In this document: positions 13,490 to 20,835 of the stretch, one piece after another
How positions within the stretch are numbered: the stretch's first letter is position 1
Layout: every line of letters begins with the position of its first letter
DNA from: JBFJVZ01 sp041623895
Lineage (GTDB): Bacteria > Planctomycetota > Planctomycetia > Pirellulales > Pirellulaceae
DNA length: 26,966 bases
Assembly: GCA_041623895.1 (NCBI GenBank)
Contig: JBFJVZ010000046.1
Location: forward strand, 1-26,966
Reading direction: 5' to 3'
Notes under the pieces: model-generated
Seen by the model: only the letters and a program-made list of their open reading frames with translations
What the model was told of the DNA's origin: nothing
The model's database searches: none
Translations under genes and position numbers: made by a program

Positions 13490-15169
13490 TTAGGAGCCGA
13501 GTTCGACGTCGATCTTGGCTTCGTCGGCGGCTTCGCGGAGCTTCAGCAATGCTCGCGCTTCCAGCTGGCGAATCCGCTCTTTGGTCACGCCCATTTCTTC
13601 ACCGACCTGTTTCAGCGTCAGCGGTTCGTTGCCGCGACCCAAGCCAAAGCGAGCGGTGATGATCTTTTGCTCGCGTTCGTCCAGGCGGTTCAAGATTTTG
13701 GACAACTCACGCTGCCGGGACCGTTGCACCGTTTCTTCGACATAGGGATCGAGCCGATCGTCCTGTCGCGCCAAGAAAAGTTCTTCCGTGGTCGTGCGAA
13801 AGCGGTCCTTATGCTTGAACTCGCTGGGAATCGTGCGTGCGAAGTTCTTCATGATCGCCCAGGACGCGTAGGTGCTGAACTTGTTGCCGCGCGAATAGTC
13901 AAATTTCTCGACCGCGCGAATCAGCGACATGTTGCCGTCACTGACCAGGGCAAAGAAATCGTCCGTGCTGGCGACGTGGCGTTTGGCGATCGAGACGACC
14001 AACCGCAAGTTACTTTGCACAATCTTGTTCTTAACGCGGACAGCGTCTTCGTACAAAGCGTCGATTTGATCCATGATCGCCGTCTTGGATCCTTGCGTGC
14101 TCGTCAAGGACTCACGCAATCGACTGGCCTTGTGTTTCAGGTAGTTCATCTTGCGGAACAAATGATACTCCTGCTCGCGCGTCAGCAGGGGCACATCGTA
14201 GAGAGCCGCCAGATAACTGGGCAGCCCGCTGGGCACACGAACTTTACGCGGCGACTTGGCCGGCTCCGGTAAGGCGCCAAGAAATTCCTCTTCGCGACTG
14301 CTGTGCTCGAAATCTTCGTTGTAGATGTAGTCCAGAGGCAACTCCATCACGCGCTGCATCCGCATGTCCAGCAGAATTCGCTGAATACTGGTCCGCGTTC
14401 GCTTGAAACGTTTGCACAGTTGCGCGACGGTCGCGCCGTGCATATACAGCTTGAAAATGGACCGCTTGTCGTCCTCGCTCAGAGCACCCCGATGATTGGG
14501 GAAGATCGCCAGTTTTTGATTATCCGCATCAAAATTCTTGAGCGTGTAGCGAACCGTTTCGGGGCTACGATTCATTTGATCGGCAAGCTGGCGAGTAACT
14601 TCTGAGAGACTCGCGCCGCCTTCGACCAATTGCCTGGCCCGCTCAATCATCTCGCTTTTTTCATCATCGCTTAGCTGGCTGAACCGTTCGCCACGTCGAA
14701 CCTTGTCCCGGTTATCAGCGATGAAGTTCTCCACACTGGAGTGAAGAAAGCCAACACGCTTGCGTCCACCAAAGAGCAGACGCCGGCTGACCAAGCCCGT
14801 TTCACGCCAGCGGCTGATGGTTTTCGTTGACACGTTGAACATCTTGCTCAACTCATCGACCGTGTGGACTTGTTCGCCAACGTCGTCGACCGCTAGATCC
14901 GCTGAATCACTGAGGTCTTCGATCAACAGCCGCAGGTCGTGCTTCAAATCGGGCGAAGCAATGCTGTGACGGCTCGGTTTTTCCGGCCGATAATTGGTGA
15001 TGCGAAAACAAAGATAATCGAACGCGTAAGGTCGATCGGCTTCAATTTCAGCATACAGTTTTTCTGCAAGACCAGCCTGCTCTACTTTTTTCGCTTTAGG
15101 TGCGAATCGAGTGAGTTGGTCGCGTAATTCCTTAATTTTCGAGTCGCGATAATCTTCGTGCATCGCCAT
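13490..15169 (-). CDS. Sigma-70 family factor with long N-terminal multi-HTH extension
   Basis: 559 residues. After a charged start, residues 101-150 form a MerR/excisionase-like HTH (VHTVDELSKMFNVSTKTISR followed by a basic wing). A second HTH-like segment is at about 175-213 (ASLSEVTRQLADQMNRSPET) and a third at about 236-270 (GATVAQLCKRFKRTRTSIQR). The sigma core follows: region 1.2 near 316-346 (LPSYLAALYDVPLLTREQEY), region 2 at about 381-457 (NLRLVVSIAKRH, DGNMSLIRAVEKFD, KFSTYASWAI), region 4 at about 492-547 (LDEREQKIITARFGLG, TLKQVGEEMGVTKERIRQLE). Only about 35 residues separate regions 2 and 4, so region 3 is missing or reduced. A GGGAG sits 3 nt before ATG 15169 and 9 nt before ATG 15163, so the second may be the true start. 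Regulon unknown. Confidence 0.88.
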   Translation of the reverse strand: MAMHEDYRDSKIKELRDQLTRFAPKAKKVEQAGLAEKLYAEIEADRPYAFDYLCFRITNYRPEKPSRHSIASPDLKHDLRLLIEDLSDSADLAVDDVGEQVHTVDELSKMFNVSTKTISRWRETGLVSRRLLFGGRKRVGFLHSSVENFIADNRDKVRRGERFSQLSDDEKSEMIERARQLVEGGASLSEVTRQLADQMNRSPETVRYTLKNFDADNQKLAIFPNHRGALSEDDKRSIFKLYMHGATVAQLCKRFKRTRTSIQRILLDMRMQRVMELPLDYIYNEDFEHSSREEEFLGALPEPAKSPRKVRVPSGLPSYLAALYDVPLLTREQEYHLFRKMNYLKHKASRLRESLTSTQGSKTAIMDQIDALYEDAVRVKNKIVQSNLRLVVSIAKRHVASTDDFFALVSDGNMSLIRAVEKFDYSRGNKFSTYASWAIMKNFARTIPSEFKHKDRFRTTTEELFLARQDDRLDPYVEETVQRSRQRELSKILNRLDEREQKIITARFGLGRGNEPLTLKQVGEEMGVTKERIRQLEARALLKLREAADEAKIDVELGS

Positions 15170-15466
15170 CTACTCCCAGTGCTGGCACACAAGTCCGATT
15201 GAATTCCCTGCGACCCCGGCGGGTCGCTCGGCTTGGTACCGGGTTGCCCGGGTAATCGCCCCATCCGATGAGCGAGTCTCCACTTTTTGCCACAATCCTC
15301 CTCCCACCCACGATCACAAGGACCGTCGTTTGGAGCTTGTGGCAACCCGACGACTCCTTGCCGCCGAGCTGTGTTGGTACTACGCATCTACTAAACACGT
15401 TGTTCCACCAATAGGACCGGGAGGAACACCTCCAAGTTCGCCAATTGCGGAACATTCTTTCGTGTC

Positions 15467-15715
15467 TCATACCTTGAATTCAAGCGAATTCGCAGTAGTC
15501 AGACTCTTTCGCCACCATTCTGGCAGAGCCCCATTGGTGATGACCATTACTGGGAATACGGGGCCAAAACGGACGAATCCGTGGCGATAATTCTCGAGAA
15601 TCATCGCTAAACCGTTGTCAGCAATAGACTTCAGTATCATTTCCAGTCCGTCATTTGATTCGCAAGCTAACCCAAAAGTCCATTTCAATTGTAAAAATTT
15701 CCATTTTTTGCACAC
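15467..15715 (-). CDS. Doubtful small protein or gene remnant
   Basis: An 82-residue frame from a GTG start, with a protein-like stretch in the middle that includes two similar 12-residue blocks (GLEMILKSIADN and GLAMILENYRHG) and then FVRFGPVFPVMVITNGALPE. An ATG just inside the GTG lies in another frame that stops after about 17 codons, close to where the protein-like stretch starts, which would fit a decayed start. The 24-bp palindrome lies inside it. I recognise no family. It could equally be a chance frame in regulatory DNA. Confidence 0.25.
   Translation of the reverse strand: MCKKWKFLQLKWTFGLACESNDGLEMILKSIADNGLAMILENYRHGFVRFGPVFPVMVITNGALPEWWRKSLTTANSLEFKV
15584..15607. promoter_or_regulatory. 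24-bp near-perfect palindrome, candidate operator
   Basis: GCGAT, A, ATTCTCGAGAAT, C, ATCGC: 22 of 24 positions are symmetric around the central CTCGAG. It lies about 415 bp before the sigma start and about 340 bp before the secreted-protein gene. The size and symmetry suit a dimeric repressor site, but no protein can be assigned. Confidence 0.45.
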
Positions 15716-15719
15716 TTCG

Positions 15720-15738
15720 GTGTCTCGGAATGAGACAC
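15720..15738. promoter_or_regulatory. GTGTCTC-N5-GAGACAC palindrome, candidate operator
   Basis: Perfect 7-bp arms around GGAAT. The same GTGTCTC half-site recurs alone at 15462-15468. Repeated half-sites in one divergent promoter region support a protein-binding site. No sigma-54 -24/-12 element was found beside it. Confidence 0.45.
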
Positions 15739-15943
15739 AGTGTCACTCTCGGTTCCATCGATGTGATTTGGGTGCCCGACAGCGTGAATAATTCCGACTG
15801 CCAAAAAAATGAGGAGAATTCGGGAAGTGCGGTCGATGGTGCCTGGAACTGCCAGTGATTTGAACTGAACCGTGTTCGCCAGCCAGGTCGATTAAAGGAG
15901 CACCCTTGTTCTCCAACTTAACAAACGCATTCTGCTGCCGATT

Positions 15944-17461
15944 GTGCTCATGTTTTTCCTGCGCTTTGCCATGCCACCCCTCGATTCCGCTACCGCACGA
16001 TCATTTCTCGGCGCGTTTTTGGTCGCCTGCTTGATGACAAACAGTGCCTGGGCCGACCAGGGCGAAGCAGTCCAGCTGGTACCGAGAGCTGATCAGAACC
16101 TGATGCGTGTGCGCATCGAATTGGACGTCAAGGGGAACGTGAATGTTCCCGACAATCCGTTGGTTTCTCGGCAAAGCGAGTTAACGCTGCCGATCAAAAG
16201 CGATGCTACCTTTGATTATGAAGAGCGCTATCTGCGGCCCCCACAAGTCGATCCGCGATCAGAAGTTCCCACGGTGGAACGTTACTACCACAAGGCCAGC
16301 AGTTCCAGCCAGCTGAATCGGAACGAATCGACGCTCCAGCTTCGCGATTCGGTGCGGCATGTGCACGTTCGTCGGGACTCGCTTCCGGAAACGATCTACG
16401 CCGTGGATGACTACTTTAGCGGTGACGAACTTGCATTGTTGCGAATCCCGGTCTCCAGCGCTGCAGTCGATCAGTTGTTGCCCGTTGAAGCGGTCAAGGT
16501 CGGCGACAAATACCGACCGCCCCATGAAGCGATCGTTGCTTTGCTGAATCTGTCAGCGGTGATCGGCAGCGACATGGAATTGGAAGTCGTTTCGATTGAC
16601 CCCAGGCATGTCAAAATGACGTTGCGCGGCAAGGTCGATGGATCCGTGGAAGGTGTTCCCACGGTGATCCGATCGATCGGGAAGATGGTTTTTGACCGTC
16701 AGCTTGGCACCACCATCTGGTTAGCGATCGCACTTCATGAGACTCGAGAGATTGGCAAGGCGGAACCGGGATTCGATGTTGCGGCCACGATCAAAATGCT
16801 TCGTCGGCCGCTGTCGGAAACGATCGCACTTGCAGCAACGCCGCCCAAGTTGGACAGCGGCAGGCCAATCCCCGAGGAGCGAATATTCGTCGACTTGCAG
16901 AGCAAGCAGGTGGGCGTTGGCGTGCTGCTTGATCGCCGCTGGAAAATGATGACGGACGTGCCCGGATCGACGGTCTTGCGAATGATCGACACGGATCGCA
17001 GCATTGCGCAGTGCAACCTCAGGCCGCTTGCCAAGCTGGAGCCTGGAAAACAGCTGACGCTGGAAGCTTTTCAACAAGATTCACGGCGAACATTGGGCGA
17101 GCAGTTCTCTGAATTCGTCGAAGCCGAACAGCGGGTCAGCGCGACGGGCTTGAGAGTCCTCCGCGTGGTGGCTCAGGGAGCCGTGGAAGGGGTGCCGATT
17201 CAGTGGACAATCCTGCATTTTTCCGATGATTCCGGCCGCCGGGTGCTGGCGACTTTTACCATGAGTGCTGACAGCGTGGAAACCTTTGCGGGGGCGGACG
17301 TGCAATTTGCCGACTCGCTGCGTTTGCTGCCAACCGCTTCGGGTTCGCTGGAAACGGCCGGCACGCATTCGGCAAGCTCCCCGGCCGCAACCGTGGCAGC
17401 GGCAAGAAACTCGGGCGCGGGGTCAGAAGAGCGAGTACAATCGGCTAGTGACCTGCGGTAG
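15944..17461 (+). CDS. Secreted protein of unknown function
   Basis: Up to 505 residues, family not recognised. The N-terminus carries a signal peptide with hydrophobic core FLGAFLVACLMT and likely cleavage after NSAWA, so the mature protein begins near ADQGEAVQ and is exported. The rest is soluble, beta-rich in appearance, with no cofactor motif and a low-complexity Ala/Ser tail in the last 40 residues. Start codons in frame are GTG 15944, ATG 15950 and ATG 15971; the last still leaves a complete signal peptide. An AAAGGAG at about 15894-15900 is well placed only for an out-of-frame TTG, so it does not settle the start. The next gene starts 48 bp downstream, encodes another exported protein and likely shares the transcript. 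Confidence 0.75.
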   Translation: MLMFFLRFAMPPLDSATARSFLGAFLVACLMTNSAWADQGEAVQLVPRADQNLMRVRIELDVKGNVNVPDNPLVSRQSELTLPIKSDATFDYEERYLRPPQVDPRSEVPTVERYYHKASSSSQLNRNESTLQLRDSVRHVHVRRDSLPETIYAVDDYFSGDELALLRIPVSSAAVDQLLPVEAVKVGDKYRPPHEAIVALLNLSAVIGSDMELEVVSIDPRHVKMTLRGKVDGSVEGVPTVIRSIGKMVFDRQLGTTIWLAIALHETREIGKAEPGFDVAATIKMLRRPLSETIALAATPPKLDSGRPIPEERIFVDLQSKQVGVGVLLDRRWKMMTDVPGSTVLRMIDTDRSIAQCNLRPLAKLEPGKQLTLEAFQQDSRRTLGEQFSEFVEAEQRVSATGLRVLRVVAQGAVEGVPIQWTILHFSDDSGRRVLATFTMSADSVETFAGADVQFADSLRLLPTASGSLETAGTHSASSPAATVAAARNSGAGSEERVQSASDLR

Positions 17462-17509
17462 ACCATCCATACATTACAAATCGTCATTACCACCAGCGAA
17501 ACAAAAATC

Positions 17510-18517
17510 ATGTCGGCAACCAGACTGGCCGCTCGAACAGCCTTTGCATGGGCCATCTTGTTGTCCTGTGCCGTCCATGGCGTGGCTCAAGAGGCAGTGA
17601 AAAAAGATGCGTCGTCTCAGGAACAGACGGAGTTTGCGCCCGGCGTGGTAACGGTGATTCCCCCATCGATTGATCCGAAAGAAACATTTGATGGTCCGCT
17701 GACGCTGCAAACGTTTCTGGACGCCCATCCGGAAATCGTCTGGAACAGCAACACTTTTCCGGATAACGCGCCGCATTTTGATCCGCGCACGCGAACTTTG
17801 GTGGAGATGGCCAAGCAAGTCATTCTCCGCCGCGAAGTGCATTGCCTGGAGTTTTCTTTCAAACCGCTTCGCCAGATCTATATCGACATTCCACGCGGCG
17901 ATGGACGATTGCAGCGAAAACTGGTTTGGTACATGGTTTATCGCGTCCGCTACCGTGGCGGTGATTTGCGGCCGGCCGCCGAGAGGATCGGCGATGCACC
18001 GGTGTACCGGCGGATCGAGGCGATCAGCTATGCTTCACGACGGTTCTTTCCCATGCTGGTGCTCAGCAATCACGTGACCGGCAAAGAATACTTGGACACA
18101 ATCGTGCCGTCCGCAAAAGGGGTGATCGCAAATCGCGAACAAATCACCGCACCGCTTCACAACAGCATCGAGTTCACGCGGGTCAAGATTCCCCGCAGTA
18201 GCGATCCTTCGGCGCCGGGAGTCTGGGGGTTGGCCACCTGGGTGGACGTTGATCCGCGACTCGATTTTGTGTCCGTCGATGTTTCCGGACTGACCAACGC
18301 TTTCCAGCAGGACGGCGAAGGCGACTCGGCAGCGTATCGTCGAAAAGCGCTGCAATTGAATTTTTACCGGCCGGGAGACGCGGTTCGGCAAACTGAGGAC
18401 AAAATTCGCTTCGGCGTTCCGGCGTTCGAGGATAAAGAACAGCAGCAATACATCCTGCAGCAGTACGGCCTGAGCGAACGACTCGATTATCGCTGGATCT
18501 TTCGACCAACCACCTGA
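17510..18517 (+). CDS. Secreted protein of unknown function
   Basis: 335 residues from ATG 17510. A signal peptide is clear (basic start MSATRLAAR, core FAWAILLSCAVHG, cleavage near VAQ/EA). The mature part has no transmembrane segment and no motif I can name. A segment rich in Tyr and Arg (KLVWYMVYRVRYRGGDLRP) and WGLATWVDVDPRLDFVSVDV are the most distinctive stretches and might help a profile search. It follows the other exported protein by 48 bp and is closed by a strong terminator 33 bp after its stop, so the two form a transcription unit separate from obg. Confidence 0.78.
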   Translation: MSATRLAARTAFAWAILLSCAVHGVAQEAVKKDASSQEQTEFAPGVVTVIPPSIDPKETFDGPLTLQTFLDAHPEIVWNSNTFPDNAPHFDPRTRTLVEMAKQVILRREVHCLEFSFKPLRQIYIDIPRGDGRLQRKLVWYMVYRVRYRGGDLRPAAERIGDAPVYRRIEAISYASRRFFPMLVLSNHVTGKEYLDTIVPSAKGVIANREQITAPLHNSIEFTRVKIPRSSDPSAPGVWGLATWVDVDPRLDFVSVDVSGLTNAFQQDGEGDSAAYRRKALQLNFYRPGDAVRQTEDKIRFGVPAFEDKEQQQYILQQYGLSERLDYRWIFRPTT

Positions 18518-18549
18518 AGCGATAAGATCAGGGTTAACAAAACCTTTCG

Positions 18550-18583
18550 CGGCTGACTCGCACCGACGGGCCAGCCGTTTTTT
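18550..18583 (+). terminator. Rho-independent terminator
   Basis: CGGCTG (18550-18555) pairs with CAGCCG (18572-18577). After one A/C mismatch CTCG pairs with CGGG inside, leaving a CACCGA loop. Six T follow at 18578-18583. It ends the unit of the two secreted-protein genes. On the other strand the hairpin would face the 3' side of the SRP RNA but lacks a T-run there. Confidence 0.85.
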
Positions 18584-18611
18584 ATGTTCATTTGGATCAC
18601 GTCCCGGGAAC

Positions 18612-18690
18612 CAACAAGCCGCCTGCGGCCCCTGTTTTGCACGATTGCTTGCTGCCTTCCCGGACTCTGCCAATTGAACCCGCGCTGAAC
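18612..18690 (-). ncRNA. ffs: Probable signal recognition particle (4.5S) RNA
   Basis: The minus strand carries the SRP RNA S-domain signature GTCCGGGAAGGCAGCAAGC (18665-18647), comparable with the bacterial GGAAGGNAGCA core. Supporting pairing: GCGCG at 18685-18681 with CGTGC at 18643-18639, ATTG with CAAT inside it, then GTC/GGC closing a GGAA-containing loop next to an AGCA asymmetric side. A second hairpin (GCCG, CAGG loop, CGGC, extended by AACAG/TTGTT) at 18636-18613 could mark the 3' end. The apical loop has one more G than the usual GGAA tetraloop. Ends are approximate, and the gene is divergent from obg with only about 40 bp between them. Confidence 0.55.
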
Positions 18691-18732
18691 TTCATCCGTC
18701 TTTGATGAAGGAACCCTGTTGCAAAGTTAGTC

Positions 18733-19908
18733 ATGTTTGTTGATCGCGTCCAAATCGAATTGCAGGCCGGAAAAGGCGGAGATGGTTGCTGCAGTTTGCG
18801 ACGAGAAAAGTACGTTCCCCGAGGCGGGCCCGACGGCGGGGACGGTGGACACGGCGCCAGCATCATTTTGGAAGCAAAGCTGGGTGTGAACAGCCTGGCC
18901 GCCTATGCCAATCGCAAGTTCTATCGTGCTGCCAAAGGACAGCCGGGACAGGGGTCACTGAAGCATGGCCGTAACGGTCGCGATGAGCGGTTGTATGTGC
19001 CGCCGGGAACGCAGGTCATTGATGTCGAGCAAGGATTTGTGATCAAGGATCTGAAGCTTCCCGGTGACGAAGTGGTCGTGGCCCGCGGAGGAAAAGGCGG
19101 CTATGGCAACGCCCATTTCAAGAGCAGCACCAACCGCACGCCGCGCGAATTCACACGTGGTGAACCGGGCGAATCGCGAACGGTCATCTTGGAATTGAAG
19201 TCAATCGCCGACGTCGGTCTGGTCGGCAAGCCAAACGCGGGCAAGAGCACTTTGCTTAGCCGGATCAGTAGTGCGCGACCGGAAATCGCGGAGTATCCCT
19301 TTACCACCAAACATCCGAATCTTGGCATCGTTGATGTCGATGCCGACCGATCATTCGTACTGGCGGATATTCCCGGATTGATTGAAGGCGCCAGCGAAGG
19401 TGTGGGACTGGGACATGAATTCCTCAGGCACGTTGAACGCGCGGGTTTGTTGGTGCACCTGGTGGAACCCTTTCCAGTCGATGGTAGTGACCCCGTCCAG
19501 AACTATCACGCCATCCGTAACGAACTAGCCGGCTACGATCCCCTGCTTGCTGAACGCGATGAAATCATTGTGGTCACCAAGTGCGAACTGCCCGGGGCTG
19601 AACAGGTTCGCGCAACATTGGCAGATTCTTGTGGCAAAGAAACTTTCCTGGTGAGTGCCGTGACGGGGCAAGGGCTAACCGACCTGGTCTCCACCATCAT
19701 GTCGCGCGTCGAAAGGCGGCACAGCGAATTGATCGCCGCCGGGCAAGACGTCCCCATGCTACGCGCCAGCGATGAAACGACTGCGGAGAAGAAACGCGGC
19801 AAACGTTTGCCACCGCATTTAGTCGGACCGACAGCTAGACTGTCCAACGAGGTGCAAGCCAAGGATTACGTCGACGACGACAGTGCCGATCTCAAGGAGA
19901 CATCGTGA
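18733..19908 (+). CDS. obg: Obg-family GTPase
   Basis: 391 residues. The glycine-rich Obg fold fills residues 1-158 (GKGGDGCCSLRREKYVPRGG, GGKGGYGNAHF). The GTPase domain follows: G1 GKPNAGKST at 165-173, G2 YPFTT at 188-192, G3 DIPGLIEGA at 212-220, G4 TKCE at 282-285, G5 SAV at 308-310. G4 has Glu where NKxD has Asp, a conservative change at the guanine-specificity residue. The charged tail is short, as in many non-Bacillus Obg proteins. Obg acts on the large ribosomal subunit and in growth or stress control. Its TGA overlaps the GTG of coaX. No clear Shine-Dalgarno precedes ATG 18733. Confidence 0.95.
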   Translation: MFVDRVQIELQAGKGGDGCCSLRREKYVPRGGPDGGDGGHGASIILEAKLGVNSLAAYANRKFYRAAKGQPGQGSLKHGRNGRDERLYVPPGTQVIDVEQGFVIKDLKLPGDEVVVARGGKGGYGNAHFKSSTNRTPREFTRGEPGESRTVILELKSIADVGLVGKPNAGKSTLLSRISSARPEIAEYPFTTKHPNLGIVDVDADRSFVLADIPGLIEGASEGVGLGHEFLRHVERAGLLVHLVEPFPVDGSDPVQNYHAIRNELAGYDPLLAERDEIIVVTKCELPGAEQVRATLADSCGKETFLVSAVTGQGLTDLVSTIMSRVERRHSELIAAGQDVPMLRASDETTAEKKRGKRLPPHLVGPTARLSNEVQAKDYVDDDSADLKETS

Positions 19909-20711
19909 GCGCCGCGTGTATCGTTGCCGCCGATGTGGGAAACTCGGCGCTAAAACTGTGCGTTCGCCGATCCGATCAACCTGGTCAAGATGACCATTCG
20001 CTGATCGATCATGCCATTTCGATAGCGGACGCATCCTGGCACGGTCAAGCAATTGAATGGGTCCAGGGACAGTTGGGTTGCCAAACAATGCATTGGCGAA
20101 TTGCCAGCGTGCATCGATTTGCAGTCCACCGCTTGCAGCAAGCGATTTCTGACACGCATCCGAGTGCACGAATCGAACAACTGAGTCGGCACGATGTACC
20201 ACTCAAGACACAAGTGCACGAACCCGATGTGTTGGGAATCGATCGCTTGTTAAGTGCGTTTGCCGCCAGCAACCGATTCTCGGTTCCGCTAATCGTGATC
20301 GACGCGGGATCAGCGGTCACCGTGGATCTTGTTTCCCACGATCGTGAATTCGTCGGTGGAGCGATTCTGCCGGGCCTTTCCTTACAGACACGTTCGCTGG
20401 CGACCGGCACCGACTCCTTACCACACGTCAATCGATGGAATGCAGACGATCCGCTTCCCTCACCAGGACAGAACACGGCCGACGCCATTCGCCTGGGTGT
20501 CCTGCTGGGGCTTGCTGGAGCTGTCGACCGAATCGTGGCCAGTTACCAGGAATTGCAGGCCGAGTCGCCACAAAATTGCCCCGTCGTCCTAACTGGGGGC
20601 GACGCCGCGACCTTATCCCCAATTTTGCGGTTTCCACATGAAATCGTGCCGAATTTGGTTTGTCGGGGACTGCTGGATTTGCCAAGATCTGGCGAACCGC
20701 AGATAACTTGA
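19905..20711 (+). CDS. coaX: Type III pantothenate kinase
   Basis: 268 residues of the ASKHA-fold CoaX family, which phosphorylates pantothenate in the first step of CoA synthesis. The phosphate-binding DVGNSALKL is at 10-18, GIDR at 111-114, DAGSAVTVD at 133-141, and GGAILPGLSLQTRSLA just after. NTADAIRLGV and LTGGDA complete the pattern. The start is a GTG overlapping the obg stop (GTGA), giving the correct N-terminal strand. Pairing with obg implies co-transcription. Residue spacing and length match the family. Confidence 0.93.
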   Translation: MSAACIVAADVGNSALKLCVRRSDQPGQDDHSLIDHAISIADASWHGQAIEWVQGQLGCQTMHWRIASVHRFAVHRLQQAISDTHPSARIEQLSRHDVPLKTQVHEPDVLGIDRLLSAFAASNRFSVPLIVIDAGSAVTVDLVSHDREFVGGAILPGLSLQTRSLATGTDSLPHVNRWNADDPLPSPGQNTADAIRLGVLLGLAGAVDRIVASYQELQAESPQNCPVVLTGGDAATLSPILRFPHEIVPNLVCRGLLDLPRSGEPQIT

Positions 20712-20725
20712 ACGGCCGCGACAAA

Positions 20726-20771
20726 AATAACGGTGCCCCCACCTAAGTTCGATTTGGGTACAGCCGTTATT
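20726..20771. repeat. Hairpin after coaX
   Basis: AATAACGG at 20726-20733 pairs exactly with CCGTTATT at 20764-20771; inside, ACCTAA can pair with TTGGGT. It lies between the coaX stop and the next start. The plus side lacks a T-run. The minus reading is followed by TTTTTG, although no minus-strand gene needs ending here. It could stabilise or terminate the obg-coaX mRNA. Confidence 0.45.
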
Positions 20772-20835
20772 AAGATACGTTATGGCTGTGCCGATTTGCC
20801 GGCAATCACGTAGCACTAGAGAATCTCGCCTTTCG

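Larger units (their letters stand above)
15170..15943. other. Long AT-richer gap between divergent genes, with palindromes
   Basis: 774 bases separate the sigma gene (minus) from the first secreted-protein gene (plus). They hold a 24-bp near-palindrome, a GTGTCTC/GAGACAC palindrome, a lone GTGTCTC at 15462-15468, a small GGAGG/CCTCC hairpin at 15420-15433 in the sigma leader, and one doubtful short minus-strand reading frame. The promoters of both flanking genes must lie here. Composition is lower in GC than the flanking genes. Confidence 0.55.
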
